From NCBI RefSeq assembly GCF_021917145.1, contig NC_061068.1:8314404-8378403 (forward strand): DNA of 64,000 bases, written 5' to 3'. The position numbers were made by a program, and so were the translations under genes. Numbering within the stretch: the stretch's first letter is position 1; every line of letters begins with the position of its first letter. Below, piece after piece: positions 1 through 27,811 of the stretch. Source of the stretch: Hypomesus transpacificus. Taxonomy: Eukaryota > Chordata > Actinopteri > Osmeriformes > Osmeridae. The notes below the pieces were generated by a model. That model made no database searches. It worked only from the letters and a program-made list of their open reading frames with translations, and was not told where the DNA came from.

Positions 1-535
1 CAGCACAAGCTCTTCTCCTGCCTGGCACCCCAGTGGTGGAATCAACTCCCCACCTCCATCAGAGACACGGACTGTCTCTCCACCTTCAAGAGAAGGCTCA
101 AGACGCACTTGTTCCGGGAGTACAATGGTACTTAGGAATGGTTTGCTGAATCCAACGCTAGTTTCCTCAAGGTTCACAATGACTCTTGCTTAGACTGTTG
201 CTCTTGTTGGTTAGTGGTAGCTGATTTAAACTGTTGTATTCTTCTTTTTTAGTTAATCCTATTTTTATTGCTTTCCTACAGGTACACCTGCACTTAGAGA
301 TCAATGTTGTGTAATTTTAACTTGTTTAACTACATGCTCTTATGGTTTCTTCCCTTTAGCACTATTTTTTGGTTGTCCACAATATGTACTTCTTGTTTTT
401 GACTACCCGCAATGCTGTGGGGCTATCTTGTTGTTATTTCAGTGACCTATGCACTTTGTGAAGCTCTCTCTTGGAAGTCGCTTTGGACAAAAGCGTCTGC
501 TAAATGAATAAATGTAAATGTAAATGTAGTAAAAG
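1..535 (+). mobile_element. Non-LTR retrotransposon (LINE) 3' end, truncated by the window edge
   Basis: The first 135 bases read open from the window edge to TAG at 133-135. They encode a short peptide with the motif WWNQLPTSIRDTD followed by FKRRLKTHLF. This resembles the extreme C-terminus of fish CR1/L2/Rex-type LINE reverse transcriptase proteins. About 350 bases of AT-rich 3' UTR follow, ending in AAGCGTCTGCTAAATGAATAAATG and a short (AAATGT)n tail at about 505-528. That tail is very common in teleost genomes. The piece lies in a dnah1 intron, in the same orientation as the gene. The LINE clade was not determined. A second copy of the tail, inverted, lies at about 23354-23404. Confidence 0.7.
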
Positions 536-637
536 TGATAGTAACTTCCCCCAACACTGCTGCTCATACACCCCTCAGCTCACCCAGCAGGTCAGTCTCC
601 TCCAGTCAGTCATCCACCATCTTCCTCTGTTTCTCAG

Positions 638-2303
638 GTATAACCGGTTACTGGAAGTCATATCCCACAGCCTCAGTGACATAGTGAAGGCTCTGAAGGG
701 CTTAGTGGTGATGTCATCAGAACTGGAGCTCATGGCCAACAGCCTTTTCATCAATGTGGTGCCGGACATATGGAAGGGCAAGGCAAGAAAGAAACACACA
801 CACAGGCTGTGAAGAGATGATAGTAATAATGGTTTATATCAGTCCATTTGATACAGTTGTATTTGTCTCTCAAACACTGCCCATCCACTGTCATCCTCCA
901 GGCCTACCCCTCCCTGAAGCCTCTGGCCTCCTGGGTGTCTGACCTTCTCCTGAGGATCAAGTTCTTGAAGGGCTGGATCTCTGACGGGATCCCAGCGGTG
1001 TTCTGGATCAGTGGTTTCTTCTTCCCGCAGGCCTTCCTCACAGGAACACTCCAGAACTATGCTCGTCGATCCGTGGTCTCCATAGACACCATTGGTTTTG
1101 ACTTCAAGGTGAGGAAGGACGCTCCCCCTACCCTAACAGACTGGATGGCTGTCATACACATAAGTTACTCTCTACGAAGACAAAGGTTTCAGTGGTCTAT
1201 GGACTTTGTGCTGGGACAAACCTTTCTCTGTCCCTTCCTGAACCCCCTTCCCCTCCCAGGTGATGAAGGTGTCGGCTTCAGAGTTGAAGGAGCGTCCTGA
1301 CATGGGCTGCTACATCCACGGTCTGTTCCTGGAGGGAGCCTGCTGGGACAAGCAGGAAGGCCTGCTCAAACAGTCCAGACCCAAAGAGCTGTACACAGAG
1401 ATGGCTGTCATCTGGATGGTCCCTGAGCCCAACCGCAAAGCTCCCTCCTCTGGGATCTACTTCTGCCCCATCTACAAGACCCTCACTAGAGCCGGTCAGT
1501 GACTCTGGAGAGGTTCTGGTGACAGAGTGTGCAGCTCCAGGGGTGTAGCTGGTTTCTCAGTCGTAAGAGTGCAGCGCACAGGGCGTCAGACCCTCTGAGC
1601 GGTAAAGCCTAATCAAACCTATCGGACATAATTTTGCTAGGCAAACATTGTAAACTGTAATAGCTAAATTATGATTATAAAACATATATCGTATTTTTCA
1701 GACTATAAGTTGCTCCGGAGCATAAGTCGCATGAGTCAAAAAATGCGTCATGAAGAGGGAAAAAACATATATTAGTCGCACTGGACTATAAGTCACATTT
1801 ATTTAGAAATGGATTTCACAAAATCCAAGACCAAGAACAGACTTTTACTCTGGAAATATTTATCCATATATGGTATGAATGCTAATGTGGCTAGATAATG
1901 CTGCTAAACTAAAAAGAACACTCAACAGGTAAACCAATGGAATGGTGCACCCAGGGCAACTGTTAAAGCTGTGTAGTACTGATGTGACGGTTTAATAGCA
2001 GTTGCGCATACACTTGAGTTGGTTGCTTAAAATAGCCTGACTATAGTATCCAATTTCACTAGGTGCAACTCAATGTTTTCCATCATCAGCAAGCTGTTGC
2101 CATCCACATAATATCACTTTGAAATACCCGATTCATCACAGGTATATCCCATTTTGTTCTTGTTCATCTTTTCCCCTGTAGGAACCCTGTCTACAACTGG
2201 GCATTCTACCAATTATGTCATTGCTGTGGAGCTGCCCACAGACCAGACCCAGAGACACTGGATCAAACAGGGGGTTGCCCTCATCTGTGCACTAGACTAC
2301 TGA
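638..2303 (+). CDS. dnah1: Dynein axonemal heavy chain 1, C-terminal part (partial, last four exons)
   Basis: Exons 638-782, 902-1108, 1260-1494 and 2182-2303 join in phase. They encode the last 236 or so residues of an axonemal dynein heavy chain, the motor ATPase of inner-arm dynein in cilia and sperm flagella. Visible motifs are [37 protein letters not shown], the C-terminal-domain stretch [32 protein letters not shown], and the terminal [14 protein letters not shown] followed by TGA. This ending and the wording throughout match DNAH1 better than other heavy chains as I recall them. The ATPase and stalk regions lie upstream of the window. The first intron here (783-901) starts with GC, not GT (AAG|GCAAGA), and ends in a normal AG. 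A dispersed repeat and the LINE fragment sit in its introns. Human DNAH1 is at 3p21, consistent with the next two genes. Confidence 0.9.
1685..1945. repeat. Dispersed vertebrate repeat with ACTATAAGT/ATAAGTCGCA motifs
   Basis: This part of the last dnah1 intron carries the signature GACTATAAGTTGC ... CATAAGTCGCATGAGTC ... TAGTCGCACTGGACTATAAG ... TTATTTAGAAATGGATTTCAC. I recognise the tandem ACTATAAGTCGCA-type motifs and the AAAAAATGCGTCATGAAGAG stretch as a repeat found widely in fish and other vertebrate genomes, probably derived from a DNA transposon. I cannot name the family, and the ends are approximate. No coding potential is seen. Confidence 0.5.
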
Positions 2304-12086
<9,783 letters not shown>

Positions 12087-12600
12087 GGGGCGGAGGAAGG
12101 CTTGAAGAAGATTATTTGAGGAAGGAGAGTTGAACATATGAGGAACAGCTGAGGACGTGAAGTCGGGGGTGGGAGGGTAAGACCGGGGCAGGAGACTAGG
12201 AGCGTGTCTCAGCAAATAACCTCATCTGTGTCTGGTCACTGCAGAAATGAGCAGGCTCGCATACACTGTAGGTCTTTCATTGATATGGATTGCTGGTGGG
12301 TTTTGTATGCTGTTAGTGTGTCTTTGTAAGTGTGTGTGTTCATAAGTGTTTGTGATGGCAGCGAGGTGGATGCTGGATTGCCTCTCCACTTCAGGTTTCT
12401 CCCATCATCCCTGCACTGTTGGGGTCATGCTCATGTGTGGAACATACATTGCTGTAACACACCACAAACCAGCTACTTGGAATCCCTTTGATTTTGTACC
12501 TAAGAATACTTAGATGGTCGATCATGGACTATGCATGACACCGGCACACTAGATTGTATGTGGTCTCATTTGTATTTGTACTTTGTTCTTAGTTTCAAAC

Positions 12601-12606
12601 AATAAA
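12601..12606 (+). terminator. mapkapk3 poly(A) signal AATAAA
   Basis: Canonical AATAAA 515 bases after the mapkapk3 stop codon and the first good signal in its 3' UTR, so the likely transcript end is about 12620-12630. Confidence 0.75.
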
Positions 12607-15600
12607 GCAGATTTGAAACTAGTTTTCTTGTCAATTACTGGACAGGGTTCTGATAAGATGTTTTCTCACATGTGCACAAAACTCCCTCTTATTCAATCCC
12701 AGGATCCACACACATGCACGCATACAACGGTTTGTGAAATTCTGGAAGTGGTCCTTCTATCTAACACAGAAGAGTCTGAAATCCTTGAACTCATTTTATG
12801 CTTCCTAGCAGACCCGTTGGTGATGATGTTATTCTGGTACCGCCCTCTGGTTGTGAGAGCAGAGCGGTGTGTAAGCGGATGATTTCCCAAGGTTGGGTTG
12901 TAAACTTTTGTGTTGTCACTTGATTCTTTACATATTGTGGTGTTAGCACAAGTACAAACAGTATTTGACTACAATTGGAATTTTATTTTGATATAAAATG
13001 TTTCCTTGCTTTGTGCACTAGTTATAAATAGGAGCAGTGAAATAGTTATTTGGAACACAAGCTAATGACTCAACGTTGACACAACTATATGTTAAGAATA
13101 GCTTCATCATTTAAAGGAAAACCTTTCCCCTACTTCAGTTCACACATTTTCCATTGGGGATGGGTTTGGTCAATTACTTGCTTGAAATGTAGCCTGGCTT
13201 AGCTATTGTAAATATTGAAAATCAGCCAAGCTTATATTTGGCTCTTTTCAGATCATGACCTCACAGCTGTTGTTTGGTTCACAAGCAAATATTTTCTACA
13301 TGATAAACATTGTATTCACCAGCACAATTAGACAGCAGTTTATAGCCTTCTTGGTCGAAGTTTAGATACTTCTCAAGTTGAAATATATTGTGTTTTTAGT
13401 AAAGTTAAAAGGATCTAAATTAATACATATTGTAAAATAATATGTAATCACAATCTACTGCATTATTGTAATTCAAGTAATAATTATGCAAAACAACAGT
13501 CACATGATACAACATCCCCTAACGGTTAAACCTTTACCAACAGATGTCATAAGGCTTCAGCTCCCCTCAGATCAAAGCACAGTAGCTCCGCCAAAGCCAC
13601 CGTGTCCTCTAGCATGTTCAGCAGTCATGCCAGCAGGCCCTAGTTATGACAGGGGGCTGACATCCAGCATCTAGACGCAGTGTTTCAGGGGAGGGGGTGC
13701 TAATAATCTCACTCTGACCTTTATGGTGCAGTGAAGAATAAGACAGGTCATGTCACAGAGCTCTTGTGCACAATAATTCTTCCCCAGTTCTCTTACTTTT
13801 CAGTCTCTCTTGCTCTCTTTGTTGTTGTTTTTTATACTTTCACACAAGTCTGCTCTACTCACTTTGTTGGTCACAAACACCTTTAATAATGTTCCTTTTT
13901 CATGTAGTGTAGGTTCATTATTTACGATTGATCTGTAACTCTACAACACCTCTCTGTGTAACCAACGTGTCAAACTTACCCATTTATCATTGCTGAAGAT
14001 GGATATGATCCAGTGAATAAATACTGCCATGTAAGTACTGCTGATAAGGGTACCACTGGCCCCTGAAATAGCCTCCAAACTGGGTAGACGGGTCACATGA
14101 TATTGTTATCTCTACAGGCTTAGGCTGCACTGTTAATTGTGTTTGTGTGTTCACCTACAGCAGGATCACCTGTAGGTAATCAAATGATGTGATCAGTTGA
14201 TGTGTTTGTCAATACAGATTCTGTAAAGTTGGACTATTGTAAAATAAAGTGTCATTCGTGGCTATACGTTGATACGATGATTTATTGCAACTTCTCAATA
14301 TTGCCCAATGAAATCCATGTGGTCAAACACCCTCTCACACAGTATAGCTACTTTCAAGATAAAACCATACACGTGTAAAAATCCACAAATTTACAAAAAA
14401 AAGTGGGTGTGTGCATAGTCGCATTATTTCTAGACATGAGCTGGTTGCGGCACGTTTCACTGAGTGTGATACCCCCGCTTTCATCGGACGCACAGGCAAG
14501 TAGCGTCAGTATCGCAGATCACTGTAAACAAATGATGAGAGGCTCCAGCCGTTCCAAAAATACACAAAATCTGGATCGGACGGGTAAGGGAAATATTTTG
14601 CTTATAGGCTATTACGATTTGTTATAAGACAAGCCTGCAGTTCCTGAAGCTAAAATGTAGCCTAACCCTGAACGTAAACAACCGTTGATGTTGTGCTGTC
14701 AATGAGACCGATCACCGCCAACACGCATCCTTGGTAGCTAATTATGGACTTCAGTTTTTGCAGTAGCCTATGTTCGATAGTCTACGTACTTATTAAATCA
14801 AATCTAAACCGGTAGCCTAATTGTGATACACTGGGCTATTTTTAGCCCGTTCTAGGCATATTCTAGGGGCTATGTAAAAATCGCAACTGGAGTAGTCTAA
14901 ACTGTCTGTCAACGCGTGAACTAAATTGAAAGGGTACAAGACTATTCCTGATACAAGTGTCTCGCTTGAAGTAGCCTATAATAAGACATTGGTGGATTTT
15001 TTCTTAATGTATTCATCCTGTCATGGTGTGGTTTATGTGTAGGCTATTGAGATCATGTCAGTACACTCGAGATGATCTGAGAATCAGACAATAAAGTTTT
15101 ACATTTCTGTCCATTTTTATAGCAAAATTGAGTTATTGGATACAATCCGGTTGCTCTTAAAACTAGTGTCATTGACAACATTGGCCTACTTTTGGATTTT
15201 AGTTCACAATTAGGCTACATTGTTGTCAGATTATCAGCAGGAAAGGCAGGTGAGATAAGGTTGATTCAAGTGATAATGTCACTAACGATGATTGAACGAG
15301 TGATGATTGAACGATCGAAGTGATGAATGTATCAATTTGGTTTGGTTGTTGAACGCAGGGCAGCAGCCAAATGAATAATGTAATAGTAGTGCTTAATAAA
15401 AATTATTTACAATGCGGTTTCTTTTAAATGTCGAAACGCTTCCTTTTTTGCAAGACCTGAGCAAATCATCAGAATGTGCCAATCTATTTCCAGAGTATGG
15501 CTTTAAGCGTCAGCTGTGCACACATGTCATGACAATCAGGGTAGAAAAGAGAAAGACCTGGATTGTTTAAATAGACACCCTCCATCTCTTATTTGGGGCA

Positions 15601-16467
15601 TGACTGTTGGTGCTGCATCATGATCCTATACAGTTTTATGACCCACTGGATACCCATACATTGCTGCACCCATACATTGCTGCCTACATTAAGGAATATA
15701 GCCTACTGACTATAGCACTGGTTACGCACTGAAACACTGCATGTTTAAACTGGTTGGATGTATGTAATCATGCAAAACACCCACATTTGAATGACATGGC
15801 ATAGGCTAATTGGCACAATAATATACATCATGTAGCCTGTATAATTGACATGCTATGTAGCCTAATCTAAGTAAACAAAGTAAACATGTCATAAACCCTA
15901 TGCTGCCATCTTATGGATATTCATAAAAATACATAAAAACTGTATTATAATAATTGCCTGTCCACAGTATTTTCAGTTAATTAGCCTATGTAAAATTACA
16001 ATATTGCCTTAAATATCACAGGAATCCCCTCCCCATTTTGGTATATAGTCTAGAGGCCCTGTACGTTGTTGAAATACATTTCTCACGATACATTGCATAG
16101 AGTTGGGAGGGGCTTAGCCTACCACCCATTAATTAATTATCTTGCGCAAATTGAATTTGTGTCAAATTAGAAGTAGCCTATAGTATGTGGTAGACTATAT
16201 GTAGGTTATGACCACAACATACATGGAATTCATGTAGCCTAGTCAGTCAATTCGGGACCGCTGGACATCGCAGATCAAATGTCTGAATACCAAGCGCGCA
16301 TGTTTTCGATAGATTATGGTAAACTTGGTCAAACCAACCCATATTATACGATATCCCAAATAATCCCACCAAACCAGTAGGACATCTCATACGAAGGACC
16401 AGGCGCTAGACGAGCTGTAGGCTATGTGAGTAAAAGGCCCCGTGCTGATTTTGTTGAGGCTTTTCTG
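12607..16467. other. mapkapk3-pfkfb4 intergenic region
   Basis: There is no convincing complete gene. The left half is AT-rich with no recognisable element; an AATAAA at about 14243 could be an alternative signal for mapkapk3. Around 14430-14585 there is a small patch richer in CpG that ends in a strong donor (ACGG|GTAAGG). It could be an alternative first exon of pfkfb4 and is discussed as a finding. From 14658 onward TAGCCTA/TAGGCTA recurs at high density. The last 200 bases before 16468 are presumably pfkfb4 promoter and 5' UTR. Confidence 0.5.
14532..14583 (+). other. Possible alternative first coding exon of pfkfb4 (speculative)
   Basis: Two adjacent ATG codons (14532, 14535) open a 17-codon stretch, MMRGSSRSKNTQNLDRT, ending in G|GTAAGG. 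The phase is the one pfkfb4 exon 2 (17815, beginning TA TGT ATG) requires, so splicing would give ...RT-VCMTNCP in frame. Genes of this family do use alternative first exons. The open frame also runs upstream of the first ATG. No conservation can be checked here, and a chance donor is quite possible. Confidence 0.25.
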
Positions 16468-22327
<5,860 letters not shown>

Positions 22328-22979
22328 GACAGTGTCCCTTTCACTCTCAAACACTCGTCCCCTCTCACACTCTCCCTCTGCTCCATACTCAATCACTATC
22401 ATCACAATCAGGCTCCTCTTTAACTCCTGTGATCAGAAGCTAATTGGTCTGGCTTTAGTAAACAACATCGGTGCAATGTGCTGTTTCCTGCCCTATGAAC
22501 AATGAATAACTGGAATCCAGTTCAATATTGACAACCCAACTCCATGAGTCAAGTGTAATTTATACTCCTTTTTTAAATATCAAAGCATTGATTTTTGCCA
22601 TAACATCAAATACTAATGTTGTGAATCGATGCTCGATTGCCAAATGTAAAGCAATGACACAAGCAGCTTTCTTTTTTTTTTACTGAACTTCATTTACTTA
22701 ATCTTGTCAATTGAATGTTGGAAAAACGAATGTTGTGTGTTTGAATGAATGGGAATCAACATCAGTTTACATATCAGTTGTCAGTGTTACACAGCTGGCT
22801 ATGAAACAGGTACATGTAGAGACAATGCCATGTGCATTTAAGAATGCATTTTAGTCCTTTTTTTCATTCATAATAATATGCTTATCCTGTAGACAAAAGT
22901 CCCTGATTGAGTTCTCAACTATGAAGGTCTGCTGAAATTAAGGGGAAGTCTTTCCTTACTATTGTGTACGCGCTATGTT

Positions 22980-22985
22980 AATAAA
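22980..22985 (+). terminator. pfkfb4 proximal poly(A) signal AATAAA
   Basis: AATAAA about 650 bases after the stop of the first terminal exon (22325-22327). It would end the isoform using that exon, upstream of the second terminal exon at 24186. Confidence 0.65.
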
Positions 22986-23353
22986 ATATACTTGACCTTC
23001 TCTGCTGCACTTTTTTATCCATGCCTTCAGATGTCTTGTTTAAAATGGGTCTGACCAGTTTTGTAGAGCTACCAGCTATGAAGAAGTAGATATACCATGA
23101 CCTGCTTTTGAGGGTGCGTACCACAGTTGGCCACTAAATTAATAATAATGAATTTGTAAACAATCAAGTTTTCCAATCATCCACACCACTGCTTAACTAT
23201 CTAACGTATTTAAAAAATTCACCCTTATGATTCTTCCGATGATTCATATTGAAATGTGTTATCAATGTTGGTGAACGTTGTCACTAGCCTCCCTTTGTCA
23301 ACATCCCTATCTACATATAAAATATATACAGTGTCTTTATAAAGTTTTACCTT

Positions 23354-23640
23354 CTACATTTTACTCATTTAGTAGTCGCTTTTATCGAAAGCGATGTTCA
23401 AACAGTGCATCTACAAAATACAACAGATGATCAAGGATCACACATCCATAGTTCTAGCTGTATTTTTTGTGGTCATAGACAAGGATTGGTCAGAATCTTC
23501 TAGCCACAGCGCAAAGTAACCACATCTCTGCTCCCAGACACAGTGAACCATAATAGTATCTGAACTACACTTTAATGGTAACATCTCAATTACAATAGTG
23601 CAAAATACAGTGCAGCGAAATCAGTGATATATCTCACATC
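23354..23640 (-). repeat. Inverted LINE/SINE-type tail repeat
   Basis: The stretch ACATTTTACTCATTTAGTAG with the following TCGCTTTTATCGAAAGCGA is a diverged reverse complement of the teleost tail GGACAAAAGCGTCTGCTAAATG...AAATGT seen at 485-528. Sequence to about 23640 may be the body of the same insertion, but I cannot align it. It lies between the two alternative pfkfb4 terminal exons. Confidence 0.5.
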
Positions 23641-24185
23641 TCTTGCCAGACAGGGGTACAACGGGATCTCAAATTCAACAGGCAGTGAAGGGACAAATTT
23701 GTAGGTATCACAAGAATTTGTTCTTTCTCTGCATGGTATCTATCAAAAGTGTCAGAACCTTAACTGGATTCAATATTTTTGTCACTTGCCTACACACATC
23801 AAATTCAAAAACTTGCTGTTTTTAAAAAGTATAATGCATAACCCTGAGTACACATACTGCAAAGTGGTGTTTTGTACTTTGACAAACTTCTTTAGCATTT
23901 CATTTCCAAGCTGATGCTAGTAACATGTATATAGAAGGGGCTGTTGGACTACATATTAATTGTTGGTGTTCCAAACTCCTGTGTTTGCCTTGTTGTCGGC
24001 AGTTTTGCTAAAACATCTGTTGAGGGTTGATGTGCATTGCAGGATAATTTGCATGCCCATGAACTAAACACCTAAATGGGCTTTCCGAAAGACTTGCTTT
24101 ACATTTATTATAAACACATAACATATGGACAAAAACTTAACTAGTTTATTGTTTTTTATACATCAGACTTGTGTTCCTCTTTCAG

Positions 24186-24245
24186 AATGTAAACGTCCAT
24201 CGCACCACTGAAGATGCCTTGCAGACCGTCCCATCTCACCTTTGA
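24186..24245 (+). CDS. pfkfb4: pfkfb4 alternative terminal coding exon (second copy)
   Basis: After a pyrimidine-rich acceptor (CCTCTTTCAG) this 60-base exon encodes NVNVHRTTEDALQTVPSHL and TGA. It matches the exon at 22268-22327 (NVEVSRMSDEALLTVPAHQ) in length, phase and sequence, so it can replace it after the exon ending at 21898. Residues shared in position include N, V, A-L, TVP and H. The result is a second 480-residue isoform differing only in the last 19 residues. It is followed by ATTAAA at 24433-24438. This looks like a tandem duplication of the last exon with both copies kept open. Use in transcripts is inferred, not shown. Confidence 0.75.
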   Translation, partial: NVNVHRTTEDALQTVPSHL

Positions 24246-24432
24246 CCTTGTACCTGCTTGTCAGACATGTTGGAAGGGGAGACTTCTAGGCCTCATTCTC
24301 TGTTTGCCTCCAAGATACACTCATCGGGTACAACAATGGCAGTAACATATTTTTGTAATGTGAAACTCTTTTTGTTATAACTATTTTGAATAACTGGTAT
24401 TGCTGAACCTTTTGTGTGACACTGAGTACAGT

Positions 24433-24438
24433 ATTAAA
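24433..24438 (+). terminator. pfkfb4 distal poly(A) signal ATTAAA
   Basis: ATTAAA about 190 bases after the stop of the second terminal exon, giving that isoform its own 3' end. Confidence 0.5.
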
Positions 24439-25590
24439 GGGATTGTTAAGGTTTTGACACTTTTTCTGGGAAAATGATTTAAAGACATTATGTTATGATC
24501 ATAGACTGCATAGCACTTGATAAGGTGTTCATGTCATTTTCAAGAATAGTGGAGTATGATGAAACAACTTATTCAAACAAAAATCCGGTACCATTTGAAG
24601 TGAACACAAAATGTTATTTAAAGCACCAATATAGGCAAGATATGGGCACGTGGTAAGAATGTTGCCAGTATTAAACAATTGGAAGACAGGAAAGTACATA
24701 TGTTAAGTGGGAAAACGTTCTATTAAAATCACAGATGAACAGTAACGGAAACCCACAATAATGGACCCTATGGGTTAAGTCAATCCCCTTTTCCCCACAT
24801 CAGCAACACCCCTTTTTCTGCATATCTACAACATATCTGTTGCACCATCACATTGCCATTGTGCCTTTTGAGGAGGACACTTAAAAACCATGCAAGGTCA
24901 CAGTACGGTTAGTGTATGTTGGAGAATGATAATTTCTTTTTTTCTATTATGCTTAAATCACCTCGATTTGTTTTTGACTTGTATGGAATCAATAACAATT
25001 TGGGTTTGATTGATACTTTAACACATTAAAATGTTATCTGAACTGTTAATACATTTTTGGTTTGACTTATTTTAAATCAATCATTATGTCAAAATTAGAG
25101 GAATGTTATAGTGAATATACAATACATACAAATACAGGAATGTCTCAAGCATATGAATTGTTCTTGAAACTTTGATTTGAGTTGCCTATAATGCCAAAAG
25201 ACCACAACAATCCTCAATGAGGATGATCAGGCACAGCAGTAGGTAAAAAAAACTCTCCTTTCTCAGACCTTCACCAGTCATACATACAGACCTTCACCAG
25301 TCATACATACAGACCTTCACCAGTCATACATACAGTCATGCATACAGACCTTCACCAGTCATACATACAGTCATGCATACAGACCTTCACCAGTCATACA
25401 TACAGACCTTCACCAGTCATACATACAGTCATACATACAGACCATCACCAGTCATATATCCCTTACAGACCTTCCTGACAGCAAACAGACAACCTACACA
25501 AGCAAAACCAGTCACACCCTGCAACAGCTCAAATGTAACCCAACACCTTGGGTTAGATTGAAGAAAGAATTCAAGCATTACAAACAATCC
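24439..25590. other. pfkfb4-arpc4 tail-to-tail intergenic region
   Basis: The two genes converge here. The sequence is AT-rich, with no supported gene and one tandem repeat (25264-25457). Nothing else is recognised. Confidence 0.6.
25264..25457. repeat. 23-bp minisatellite with 12-bp interspersed partial units
   Basis: The unit CAGACCTTCACCAGTCATACATA recurs about six times. Some copies are separated by a 12-base partial unit (CAGTCATGCATA or CAGTCATACATA) that is a truncated repeat of the unit's own 3' half. It lies 130-330 bases beyond the arpc4 poly(A) site. Confidence 0.9.
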
Positions 25591-25593
25591 AAC

Positions 25594-25600
25594 ATTTTAT
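25594..25600 (-). terminator. arpc4 poly(A) signal (AATAAA on - strand)
   Basis: TTTTATTGG on the + strand gives CCAATAAAA on the - strand, about 530 bases past the arpc4 stop. It is the best-placed signal for that gene. Confidence 0.65.
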
Positions 25601-26124
25601 TGGTGATTTGCGTTTTTATCATATTCACCACACCATTTTATACAGGGTTTCTTGTGGCTTCTTTCCAATTATTTGTAATGATGCCTTCCTCTGAGATTCA
25701 GGCATTTATGACAAAAACAGTCTAGGTTATATGAAAGGACATACAGAATGTATAAAAACAATATAGTCAATTTATATCGCAACATTCTCTTGCAACACTC
25801 ATTGTCCCTGTTTCCATGAATATTAACTTGATTAATACTATAAGGACCCGCCTTGGTTTTGGGATTTATCCCAAATTCTATAAAATGAAATCAAAACTAT
25901 TTCATTATATACAATCATCAATAATCATACGAACAGGGGAATACTCTTGTGATATACAATTGGGTGCTAAGCACACTGTCATAGGATTGGTCATTTTTGT
26001 GTGTTCGTTATCATTGGTTGGCTGTTCATTCACGAGGGCTCTCCCCTCTCACGCTGTCACCCTGTCCTCAGACACAGTAACGGCCATGTCATGTGACCAA
26101 TTGGCAGGATGGCAGGAGATCCTC

Positions 26125-27811
26125 TCAAAACTGTGAAAATAGGATTATCATTGTAAGCATCTACATTATTACATCATATCACATATATTCTTTCTATATT
26201 GGCTTAATCACTATAAGGACAAAGGATGACTATCTGTACTCTTTTGACTAAAATATACAAAATACAGCTGAGTCATAATTGCATCACAAGCACTACTTCT
26301 TTAAAGGACTCTTTAAAGGATATGCGTTCTTACATTCTTGAGGAACTCCTCTGCTACAATACGAGCTCTGGCGTTGACAGACAACTTCATCTCACTGATC
26401 TCTTTGTCGATCTCCTCCATGAAGTTAATGACAAAGTCCACCAACTTGTGCTTGTACATCTGCTCTGTGTGGAAGTTGGTTATGAGGAAACTGATGTCAT
26501 AACCCTGGATGGAAAAAAATGAAGGCAGATAATGAAACAGAAATTTGCTATTCATATAAAATGATCATGTGTGTTACTCTACCGATGAAATGCTATGGTT
26601 ATTTTTGTATTTATGAATCATAGTTTTGTTTCCTCTTAGTTTTGTTTCCTCTTAGTTTCCCCAAGTGTTCTCTGCCTCGACCTCATAGGAGAACTTGGTT
26701 TCCTTCTACATTATATAAAAAGTATCATCTTCTGAGCTATACTTCTTCTTTAGCTCACTTCGACTGACTTTCTCCGCAGGATAAAGAAGTTCTCTGCTCT
26801 CATCATCATGAACCGCATAAACTTGTGGCACAAGATCTTCTCAATTTCATCAGCCTGAAGGGGGGGCAATGATCACACAAAAACAACACCAAATATGATT
26901 AGACTCAAAGTGATTAATGTTCACGGTTAGCTTCTAGAATTAAGATCAGAGTGAACGTAACAAACTGAACAAATTAGTGACAAATGCCTAAAGCAATGCA
27001 ACTGATTCACTAACCTGCTTTACAGCAATGCTGACTCTGACAGAGTTGATAGAGCCCTCAATGAGAACCTTTTCTTTTTCATTGCGGCTGACGACTACAG
27101 GCTGTAGCAACAACTCTTTACTGCTCCTGTAAGGTTATACAGAGAGTGAGACACATTACCTTTGTAATCATATGGCACCTCAACGGAGGTAGAGTATCTT
27201 TGACATAGTGGACAAGGAGACTTTTTCCCTCAGAGATAGTGCTTACCTGACCTCTACCTCGGGTTTGTTGTGACGCTCCACCACCTGGGAGGAGAAGTTC
27301 TCCAAGCAGAGCGCTGCCTGCAGAGTTGCACGCACGGCGTTCAAGTAGGGGCGCAAAGTCGCTGTCTGAGAAGAGTAACACGGCCTTGGTAAGGCATAAA
27401 TCGCACCTTTGTTTGGTGGGTTCATACGTTATTTCTCGTCCAATGATGCCGGACGATATGACTTGATCAGGCCGAGAAAACTGACAGGAAGTGTCACCTC
27501 ATTAGCCCCTTTTACTTAACAGCAACACACAACTATCAACATAATATATGGTGAAAACATATGAGTAAACTGGCTTGCCCAACACATATTAACAGCTAGC
27601 TATCTGGCACTTTGGGTTGGGTGCAGCAGTTTTTGAGTGAAGTTTTGCTCAGAGGATGACAGTCACGCCCAGGCAAGCTAATGAATCGAACTGATCCTGA
27701 TGCAACCACCACATTTGCCCCATCTGTGGCACAAAGATATGCCCGTGCACTCGTTTCGGAAAACAATGATCATAATCGGTATATGCCAGGAGAATTTTAG
27801 ACGCTTACCAT
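26125..27811 (-). CDS. arpc4: Actin-related protein 2/3 complex subunit 4 (ARPC4/p20)
   Basis: On the - strand the exons are 27809-27811 (ATG only), 27247-27365, 27015-27126, 26759-26854, 26334-26504 and 26125-26130 (Phe plus stop). They join in phase to exactly 168 residues, the length known for ARPC4. The protein is the structural core subunit that, with ARPC2, holds the Arp2/3 complex together on the mother actin filament. Recognisable stretches are [20 protein letters not shown], the segment around [58 protein letters not shown] and [20 protein letters not shown]. It is near-identical to the human protein as I recall it, with one visible change at RRKSVE (human RRKPVE). The first and last exons contribute one codon and two codons. 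It is head to head with tada3, as in human. All introns are GT-AG. Confidence 0.95.

Noticed and set aside
25264-25457. CRISPR-like direct repeats
   Set aside because: The units are contiguous with no unique spacers, and the genome is eukaryotic; this is a minisatellite.
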